Source of the DNA: Pedococcus sp.
GTDB lineage: Bacteria > Actinomycetota > Actinomycetes > Actinomycetales > Dermatophilaceae
Assembly: GCA_025936615.1 (NCBI GenBank)
Contig: JAICSZ010000081.1
Span: 1 to 7,868 of the forward strand
Reading direction: 5' to 3'
Length of the DNA: 7,868 bases
The position numbers and the translations under genes are program-made. Of this stretch, positions 1 to 4,200 are shown in pieces. Position 1 is the first letter of the stretch. Every line of letters starts with the position of its first letter. The notes under the pieces were generated by a model. It was not told where the DNA came from. It saw only the letters and a list, made by a program, of their open reading frames with translations, and made no database searches.

Positions 1-10
1 GAACCTCGCG

Positions 11-97
11 CGGAGGGCGTGGGATTCGAACCCACGATGACGTTGCCGCCATAGCGGTTTTCAAGACCGCCGCACTAGGCCACTATGCGAGCCCTCC
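11..97 (-). tRNA. tRNA-Ser (anticodon UGA)
   Basis: Read on the minus strand, this 87-base segment folds as a class II tRNA. The 7-bp acceptor stem is GGAGGGC with GCCCTCC. The anticodon arm is GCGGT-CTTGAAA-ACCGC, with UGA in the loop. A long variable arm follows, then a T arm with the GTTCGAATC-type loop flanked by GTGGG and CCCAC. The large variable arm, the G discriminator base at position 11 and the UGA anticodon all indicate serine. No CCA is encoded after the discriminator, so the CCA end would be added enzymatically, as is common in actinobacteria. It should decode UCN-type serine codons, mainly UCA. Confidence 0.95.
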
Positions 98-138
98 TCG
101 GCCACGCGGCATACCGGGCGTGAACCAGGCCCCGAGAG

Positions 139-144
139 TATCGT
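139..144 (+). promoter_or_regulatory. Putative -10 element of a leaderless promoter
   Basis: TATCGT matches the TANNNT form of an actinobacterial -10 box. It lies exactly 6 bases upstream of the GTG at 151, which would place transcription initiation at or next to the start codon. No Shine-Dalgarno sequence precedes that GTG, which fits leaderless translation. No good -35 hexamer is visible. On the opposite strand, TACTCT (135-140) overlaps it and could be a -10 for the divergent tRNA gene. This rests on motif spacing only. Confidence 0.4.
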
Positions 145-150
145 CACCGG

Positions 151-660
151 GTGGACGACTACGACCGTGACCAGGAGTCACCGGCCGAGCGCATCGACCG
201 CAACTGGGTGGAGCTGCTGCAGGAGCTTCGGGTTTCCCAGACGGGTGTCCAGATCCTGACGGGCTTCCTGCTGATCCTGCCGGTCCAGCCGACCTTCCAC
301 GAGTTCAGCGACTTCGAGCGCGGCGCCTACGTCGTCACCATCAGCGCGTGCATCATCGCCGCGTGCCTGCTCATCTCGCCGGTGGCGATGCACCGGGCGC
401 TCTTTCGCAAGCGGCGCAAGGAGTCGCTCGTCGCGGCAGGGCACACCGTCGCAAAGCTCGGGCTCGGGTTCCTGGGCCTGGCGATCGTCGGGGTGGTGTG
501 CCTGGTGTTCTCCATCGTGTTCGGCCCTGCGCTGGGGATCGCCGCCACCGTCGTGGCGGCCGCGATGTTCCTGGGCGCGTGGGTGGTGCTGCCCCTGATG
601 ATCCGGCATCGGATGGCCCAGCCGGACGACGAGGCCCTGGCCGATCAGAAGGGCGCCTGA
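151..660 (+). CDS. DUF6328-type four-helix membrane protein
   Basis: This encodes a 169-residue protein that I recognise as DUF6328-like from its N-terminal block (RNWVELLQELRVSQTGVQIL) and overall hydropathy. Function is unknown. The charged N-terminus (residues 1-28) is followed by four hydrophobic segments at about 31-47, 59-80, 100-125 and 128-151. A basic loop, FRKRRKE, lies at 85-91 between the second and third. The C-terminal tail is acidic. It is therefore probably an inner-membrane protein with both ends in the cytoplasm. The GTG start at 151 is chosen because the conserved N-terminal block follows it directly and a -10 box sits 6 bases upstream, suggesting a leaderless transcript. 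It is divergent from the tRNA-Ser gene and lies 47 bases upstream of the next gene. Confidence 0.8.
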   Translation: MDDYDRDQESPAERIDRNWVELLQELRVSQTGVQILTGFLLILPVQPTFHEFSDFERGAYVVTISACIIAACLLISPVAMHRALFRKRRKESLVAAGHTVAKLGLGFLGLAIVGVVCLVFSIVFGPALGIAATVVAAAMFLGAWVVLPLMIRHRMAQPDDEALADQKGA

Positions 661-673
661 GCGGCAGCCTTGT

Positions 674-679
674 TAGGGT
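674..679 (+). promoter_or_regulatory. Putative -10 element upstream of the YtxH-like gene
   Basis: TAGGGT has the TANNNT pattern often seen in actinobacterial promoters. It lies in the short gap between the DUF6328-type gene and the next gene, about 30 bases before the chosen ATG and 15 bases before the ribosome binding site AAAGGA. No clear -35 is seen. If real, it would let the small gene be transcribed separately from its upstream neighbour. Confidence 0.3.
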
Positions 680-707
680 CGAGGGAACCGACCAAAGGAT
701 GCGAACC

Positions 708-1040
708 ATGGCAAAGCTGTCCTTCCTTGCCGGTCTCGCCGCGGGTTACGTGCTCGGTGCGAAGGCCGGTCAGAAGCGGTACGACCAGATCCGGACCGGA
801 GCCACCAAGGTGTGGTCCAGCGATCCGGTGCACCACGGGGTCGAGACCGCCAAGCAGGCGATCCGCGAGCAGGCACCGGGCGTGGCGGCCAAGCTGGGAG
901 ATGCCGCCAAGTCGGCCGGGGCGGCAGCCAAGGAACGTGTCACGGGCGAGGACCTGCCCGAGACGTTGCACCGAGGCAGCGACGGGCACCTGCACGCGGA
1001 CACCACGGGCTTCGGCCCCGGCTCCGGCAAGCTGCCCTGA
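708..1040 (+). CDS. Small YtxH-like protein
   Basis: This encodes a 110-residue protein. Residues 4-20 form a glycine-rich hydrophobic segment (FLAGLAAGYVLGAKAG) with small-residue spacing typical of YtxH-like proteins, followed at once by a basic stretch (QKRYDQIR). The middle (about 28-80) is an alanine/lysine-rich amphipathic helical region. The tail is glycine- and histidine-containing and probably disordered. This pattern is common in small actinobacterial proteins with an N-terminal membrane anchor and a cytoplasmic helical tail; their role is not established. The start at 708 is preceded by AAAGGA (694-699) at 8 bases. An in-frame ATG at 699 overlaps that site and would only add MRT. 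The reading frame stays open upstream to 348, but that part overlaps the real DUF6328 gene and is not credible. Confidence 0.8.
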   Translation: MAKLSFLAGLAAGYVLGAKAGQKRYDQIRTGATKVWSSDPVHHGVETAKQAIREQAPGVAAKLGDAAKSAGAAAKERVTGEDLPETLHRGSDGHLHADTTGFGPGSGKLP

Positions 1041-1102
1041 CCGACCTGGCCACCGAGCCCACGAGCGAGCGGCGCGGCATGCCCCCTCGGCACACCGCGC
1101 CG

Positions 1103-1138
1103 CCGCCTGTTCCCCCGCCAGGCCGCCTGGACAGGCGG
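1103..1138 (+). terminator. Hairpin, possible terminator of the YtxH-like gene
   Basis: CCGCCTGT (1103-1110) pairs perfectly with ACAGGCGG (1131-1138). Inside it, CCAGG (1118-1122) pairs with CCTGG (1126-1130) round a 3-base loop, stacking directly on the outer stem on the 3' side with a 7-base bulge on the 5' side. There is no T run after it, which is usual for GC-rich actinobacterial terminators. It begins 62 bases after the stop at 1040. Confidence 0.4.
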
Positions 1139-1295
1139 GTCGGGCGCGTGCCGGGAACCCCCGAACCCAGCACCTTCCACGACCCCGCCTGACCGGCGTG
1201 AGGGCTGACCCCCTGATCCACGAGAGCTGGCCCTGCGTGTCCGGCCCGTTCCCCCGATCGAGCCTGACACCGGACAAGAGCGTGTGGCCGAGGTC

Positions 1296-1344
1296 CTGAT
1301 ACATCTTCGGTGCAAATAGTTTTTGCACCGTTCCCACGTATCAG
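1296..1344. repeat. Nested inverted repeat, possible operator or hairpin
   Basis: An inner perfect palindrome has 9-base arms, CGGTGCAAA (1308-1316) and TTTGCACCG (1322-1330), round a 5-base centre. An outer pair, CTGATAC (1296-1302) and GTATCAG (1338-1344), is also perfect and frames it. The 49-base block is A/T-rich against a very GC-rich background. It lies 100-148 bases before the S8 protease start and upstream of both candidate promoters. It could be a binding site for a dimeric regulator, an RNA hairpin, or a remnant of a small inverted-repeat element. The sequence does not decide between these. Confidence 0.6.
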
Positions 1345-1362
1345 CAGGATTGCCCGGTTCTC

Positions 1363-1391
1363 CTGTCAGTGAGTCGTCGTCTCACTACGCT
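1363..1391 (+). promoter_or_regulatory. Sigma-70-like promoter with inverted repeat in spacer
   Basis: CTGTCA (1363-1368) and TACGCT (1386-1391) are separated by 17 bases, a plausible -35/-10 pair for the housekeeping sigma factor. The spacer carries an inverted repeat, AGTGAG (1368-1373) and CTCACT (1381-1386), with a 7-base centre. A protein bound there would block this promoter. It would give basal transcription of the S8-sigma-CHAT operon. The -35 matches consensus at four of six positions and the -10 is weak, so support is moderate. Confidence 0.4.
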
Positions 1392-1396
1392 GGCTG

Positions 1397-1421
1397 GGAA
1401 CGCTGCTTCACACGGACCGTC
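1397..1421 (+). promoter_or_regulatory. ECF sigma promoter (GGAAC-N16-CGTC)
   Basis: GGAAC (1397-1401) followed after 16 bases by CGTC (1418-1421) matches the typical ECF sigma promoter: a GGAAC -35, a 16-17 base spacer and a CGTC -10. Transcription would begin near 1427-1430, leaving a leader of about 15 bases with the ribosome binding site AGGAG at 1435-1439 before the ATG at 1444. An ECF-type sigma gene is second in the downstream operon, so autoregulation is the natural reading. Confidence 0.65.
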
Positions 1422-1443
1422 GGCGCCCGCCCTCAGGAGAGCC

Positions 1444-3096
1444 ATGGATCAGCAGTCCCACGTCCCCGCCCAACCGGGCCGCCGGATCCCCCGGCTCTCG
1501 GTGCCGGGGAGCGCGGTGCGGCGCCTCGGCGCGCGTGTGCTCGATCCCGCGACAGCAACCCGGGTCGGCGACCAGGCACCACCGCAACCGACGGCGTACG
1601 TCGCCGACTGCCTGCTGATCCGTGGCATGCCCGACCGCAGCGCCCTCAGCCCGATCTCGGCGCTCCAGGAGATGCTCAAGGGCCGCTACCTCGTCGAGGA
1701 GCGGCGCGAGCGCAGCCTCGGGGACCTCATGGCTCGGCTGGAGGTGGCCGAGGAGCTCGACCGGCACGGGTCGACCAGCGTGCGGATCGTCCCCGACCCC
1801 GACAAGGCGGTCGAGCCCGCCGACGCGTGGGCGATCCTCCAGGACTTCCGGGTCCGACACACGGGTCTGGCGCGGTCGGCGTCCCTGTGCCACGTCGTGG
1901 TCGGTGTCGGATACGGCGACGGCGTCGGCTATGGCGAGGGCGTCGGCTACGGGGAGGGGGTCGGCTACGGCGACGGGGTCGGCTATGGCGATGGTGTCGG
2001 TTACGGCGACGGGGTGGGACTGGGGGGTCTTCCCGGCGGCGGTCCGTCTGGTCGCTCGCCCGTGACGTGGGCAGCGCCGAACCCCAGCCCCGATGGCGGC
2101 CGCCACGGCCCAGTCGTCGCCCTGCTCGACACGGGGCTGGGCGACCACCCGTGGTTCCGGCAGGGAGTGATCCGGGACCCAGAGGTGGGAGGCGAGCCGA
2201 TCGGACTGCGCTTCCCACCGGACGAAGACCCCGAGAACACCGGGTGCACCATCGACACGGTCAACGGGGTGCTCGACCGGCTCGCCGGTCACGGCACGTT
2301 CATCGCGGGTGTGGTCCGCCAGCACTGCCCGGAGGCGACGCTCATGCCGGTCCCAGTGATGTACGGCGACGGGGTCGCCGACGAGGCCACGATCGTGGAC
2401 GCCTTGCAGCTGCTGTTCGCCCGCCAGCTCGTCGCCCTGCGCGACCCTGACCAGGGGCCACTCGTCGACGTCGTGTCCCTGTCCCTGGGCTACTACCACG
2501 AGACCGCCGGCGCCTTCGACGACGAGGGGGCGCTGGTCTCGGCGATTCGCGGCCTGGCGTCCACGGGTGTGGCAGTCATCGCCGCCGCCGGCAACGGCGC
2601 GAGCGATGTCGAGTTCTACCCAGCGGCGTTCTCCCAGACCTCGAGCTTCGACGTGCCGCTCGCGAGCGTCGGAGCCCACAACCCGGGCGGGCACCACCCA
2701 CACCTGGTGCCGCCCGGTACACCGACCGTATCCGTGTACTCCAACACCGGAAGCTGGGTGACCGCCTACCGGTGCGGCACCGCCGTGGTCAGCACCATGC
2801 CTGTGACCTTCGACGGGAGCATCCGCAGCGTCCTCTTCCAGCCCGGGTCGCCAAACCCGACCCGCGGGTCGATCGACCTCGACGACTACTCGGGTGGGTT
2901 CGGCCAGTGGAGCGGGACGTCGTTCGCCGCGCCGGCCCTTGCCGGCGACATCGCCAAGCTGCTGTCGGTCGACGGTGCCACGACGCCCGAAGCAGGCGGC
3001 GAGGAGAAGGTTGCGTCCCTCCCCGAACAACTCGTGGAGCAACGTGTCCGCGCGGCTGCGGAAGCGGTCGCGACAGCCGTCACGGAGGGCACCTGA
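1444..3096 (+). CDS. S8 subtilisin-like protease, cytoplasmic, with glycine-tyrosine repeat
   Basis: This encodes a 550-residue serine protease of the subtilase (S8) family. The triad is visible: Asp229 in ALLDTG, His283 in GHGTFIAG and Ser493 in SGTSFAAP. The oxyanion asparagine is Asn384 in AAAGNG. The protease domain spans about 222-515. No signal peptide or membrane segment is seen, so unlike most subtilases it should act in the cytoplasm. Residues about 48-150 form an alpha/beta N-terminal domain I cannot name, which could be a pro-region or regulatory domain. A low-complexity linker (155-190) of six VGYG(D/E)G units joins it to the catalytic domain. The start at 1444 has AGGAG at 1435-1439; the frame is open to a GTG at 1369, which lacks a ribosome binding site. 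The stop overlaps the sigma gene start by one base. Natural substrates are unknown; the sigma factor and its neighbours are candidates. Confidence 0.9.
   Translation: MDQQSHVPAQPGRRIPRLSVPGSAVRRLGARVLDPATATRVGDQAPPQPTAYVADCLLIRGMPDRSALSPISALQEMLKGRYLVEERRERSLGDLMARLEVAEELDRHGSTSVRIVPDPDKAVEPADAWAILQDFRVRHTGLARSASLCHVVVGVGYGDGVGYGEGVGYGEGVGYGDGVGYGDGVGYGDGVGLGGLPGGGPSGRSPVTWAAPNPSPDGGRHGPVVALLDTGLGDHPWFRQGVIRDPEVGGEPIGLRFPPDEDPENTGCTIDTVNGVLDRLAGHGTFIAGVVRQHCPEATLMPVPVMYGDGVADEATIVDALQLLFARQLVALRDPDQGPLVDVVSLSLGYYHETAGAFDDEGALVSAIRGLASTGVAVIAAAGNGASDVEFYPAAFSQTSSFDVPLASVGAHNPGGHHPHLVPPGTPTVSVYSNTGSWVTAYRCGTAVVSTMPVTFDGSIRSVLFQPGSPNPTRGSIDLDDYSGGFGQWSGTSFAAPALAGDIAKLLSVDGATTPEAGGEEKVASLPEQLVEQRVRAAAEAVATAVTEGT
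1906..2013 (+). repeat. Six tandem 18-base units encoding VGYG(D/E)G
   Basis: Six in-frame 18-base units encode residues 155-190 of the S8 protease, with a degenerate seventh (VGLGG) after them. The peptide repeat is nearly invariant (only Asp/Glu alternates), while third codon positions differ between units: tac/tat, ggc/gga/ggg/ggt, gac/gat. That implies the array is old enough to have collected silent changes and that the amino-acid pattern is under selection. A flexible, acidic, tyrosine-bearing linker is likely. Confidence 0.9.
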
Positions 3097-3692
3097 TGCA
3101 GACCGGTGCCAGCGCCGAGAGCCTCGCCGGGCAGGTAGCCGCGGCCTTCCAGGAGTACCGGTCCGGTCGGAGCGAGGCCATGGACGGACTGGTCGACTCC
3201 ACCACGTCGCTCCTGTGGCACACCGCGCGTGCGCAGGGCCTGACGCAGCAGCAGGCCGAGGACGCCGTCCAGACCACGTGGTTGCTGCTGGTGCAGCACG
3301 CCTCGTCGATCACCGAGCCACGCGGAGTGCTCAAGTGGCTGCTCACCACCGTGCGAAGGGAAGCGTGGTCGATCGTGCGGCGGGCGCGGCGGGAGGAATC
3401 CCGCGACGACCTCACCGACGTGGCCCCCGAGCTGCCGGGGGCGGACCTCGGTCCCGAGGACATGGTGGTGCGTGGAGCCGACCAACATGTCCTGTGGAAG
3501 CACTTCCAGACGCTCCCGGCCCGGTGCCAGCGACTGCTGCGCGTGGTTGCACTCGCCGAACGTCCTGACTATGCCCAGGTTGCCGAGTCGCTCGGCATGC
3601 CGGTGGGCAGCATCGGACCCACCCGTGGACGCTGCCTGGCCAAGCTACGGGCCGCCCTCACCGCAGATCCCGCATGGGAGGTCACCGCATGA
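3096..3692 (+). CDS. ECF-type sigma factor
   Basis: This encodes a 198-residue sigma-70 family protein with only regions 2 and 4, as in ECF sigma factors. Region 2 spans about 25-98, with QAEDAVQTTWLLL (53-65), which corresponds to the core-binding and -10 part, and WLLTTVRREAWSIVRRARR (81-99). An acidic, proline-containing linker (about 101-125) leads to region 4 (about 132-187). That region's helix-turn-helix, YAQVAESLGMPVGSIGPTRG, should read the -35 element. There is no extra C-terminal domain. The ATG at 3096 overlaps the protease stop (TGATG) and has GGAGGG at 3084-3089, 6 bases upstream. The next gene overlaps its stop by 4 bases. No classical zinc-binding or membrane anti-sigma factor is encoded nearby. 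The GGAAC-N16-CGTC element before the operon is the likely target. Confidence 0.9.
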   Translation: MQTGASAESLAGQVAAAFQEYRSGRSEAMDGLVDSTTSLLWHTARAQGLTQQQAEDAVQTTWLLLVQHASSITEPRGVLKWLLTTVRREAWSIVRRARREESRDDLTDVAPELPGADLGPEDMVVRGADQHVLWKHFQTLPARCQRLLRVVALAERPDYAQVAESLGMPVGSIGPTRGRCLAKLRAALTADPAWEVTA

Positions 3693-4192
3693 CACCACTG
3701 CCCGAATCGGAGATCCGTTCGGCCGGCGAGCCGATCGACGACGACGACCTGCGCGCCCTCGCCACGATCCGGGCGATCTACCGGGCGAGCGATCCGGTGC
3801 CCTCCGACCTGGCCGACCGGGCCAAGTTCGCCATGACGGTGGCCGCCCTCGAGGCCGAGATCGCCGAGATCACCTCGAGCGAGCACGACCTGGCCGGGGT
3901 CCGGTCGACGGTCTACGAGCGGGCCGCCACCATCACCTTCTCGAGCGACCACCTCAGCGCCATGATCACCATCGAGGTCATGGACGGGGGAACCGCGAGG
4001 ATCAGCGGCTGGGTGACGTCACCTCCGGTGTGGGTCGAGCTGCGCGAGCGTTCCCGGACCCAGTCCACGACCACGGACACGGAGGGTCGCTTCAGCTTCG
4101 GGTCCGCCGAGCGTGGGTTGGTGCACTTGGTGTTCCGTCGCACCGATACGCCCGAGGAGCGACCCGTGATCACCCCGGCCATCGAGATCTAG
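3689..4192 (+). CDS. Hypothetical protein, helical N-terminus and beta-rich C-terminus
   Basis: This encodes a 167-residue protein I cannot assign to a named family. Residues about 17-64 look alpha-helical and acidic (DDDDLRALATIRAIYRASDPVPSDL, then an alanine/glutamate-rich helix). Residues about 72-167 look like a beta-sandwich: alternating hydrophobic strands, with GWVTSPPVWVEL and TDTEGRFSF resembling a carboxypeptidase-regulatory or transthyretin-like fold. There are no cysteines, no HxxxCxxC zinc motif and no membrane segment, so it is not a ZAS anti-sigma factor. Its ATG overlaps the sigma stop (ATGA), with GGGAGG 7 bases upstream, so translation is probably coupled. Position next to the sigma gene suggests a sigma regulator, a protease substrate or an adaptor; this is inference only. 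The TAG stop is 8 bases before the presumed CHAT start. Confidence 0.8.
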   Translation: MTPLPESEIRSAGEPIDDDDLRALATIRAIYRASDPVPSDLADRAKFAMTVAALEAEIAEITSSEHDLAGVRSTVYERAATITFSSDHLSAMITIEVMDGGTARISGWVTSPPVWVELRERSRTQSTTTDTEGRFSFGSAERGLVHLVFRRTDTPEERPVITPAIEI

Positions 4193-4195
4193 GAG
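4191..4195 (+). promoter_or_regulatory. Ribosome binding site that decides the CHAT gene start
   Basis: AGGAG overlaps the preceding stop codon and lies 5 bases before ATC at 4201. That is the best spacing for any in-frame codon here. The only nearby ATG (4196-4198) touches this site, is in another frame and meets a stop after four codons (ATG TCA TCG AGG TAG). This is why I place the CHAT start at 4201 although ATC is a rare initiator. Confidence 0.5.
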
Positions 4196-4200
4196 ATGTC

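Larger units (their letters stand above)
1041..1443. other. Intergenic region with regulatory structure
   Basis: These 403 bases hold no convincing coding sequence on either strand. Open frames crossing the region have no ribosome binding site or recognisable protein. The left half is very GC-rich and contains a hairpin (1103-1138). The right half (about 1290-1420) is locally richer in A and T and carries, in order, a nested palindrome, a sigma-70-like promoter with an inverted repeat in its spacer, and an ECF-type promoter. It serves as the upstream control region of the protease/sigma operon. Confidence 0.7.

Noticed and set aside
348..707. Upstream extension of the YtxH-like frame to 348.
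   Set aside because: It lies wholly in another frame of the DUF6328-type gene. The conserved N-terminus and ribosome binding site fit a start at 708.
1041..1290. Small protein genes in the GC-rich left half of the intergenic region.
   Set aside because: Open frames exist on both strands but have no ribosome binding site and a composition of arginine, proline and alanine typical of random GC-rich DNA.
1308..1330. Palindrome TGCAAA/TTTGCA read as a rho-independent terminator.
   Set aside because: The T run lies in the loop and 3' arm rather than after the stem, and no gene ends just before it.
1906..2013. Regularly spaced short repeats resembling a CRISPR array.
   Set aside because: The units are contiguous 18-base coding repeats without spacers, in frame inside the protease gene.
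1408..3042. A long antisense open frame of 544 codons opposite the S8 protease gene.
   Set aside because: High GC content leaves few stops in mirror frames. The plus strand has clear catalytic motifs and a ribosome binding site, while the antisense product shows no recognisable domain.
3472..4200. Upstream extension of the CHAT reading frame to ATG 3472 or GTG 4030.
   Set aside because: This stretch is the shifted frame of the sigma gene and the 167-residue protein gene, both strongly supported. Its translation is arginine/histidine-rich nonsense, and the TPR homology begins only after about 4201.
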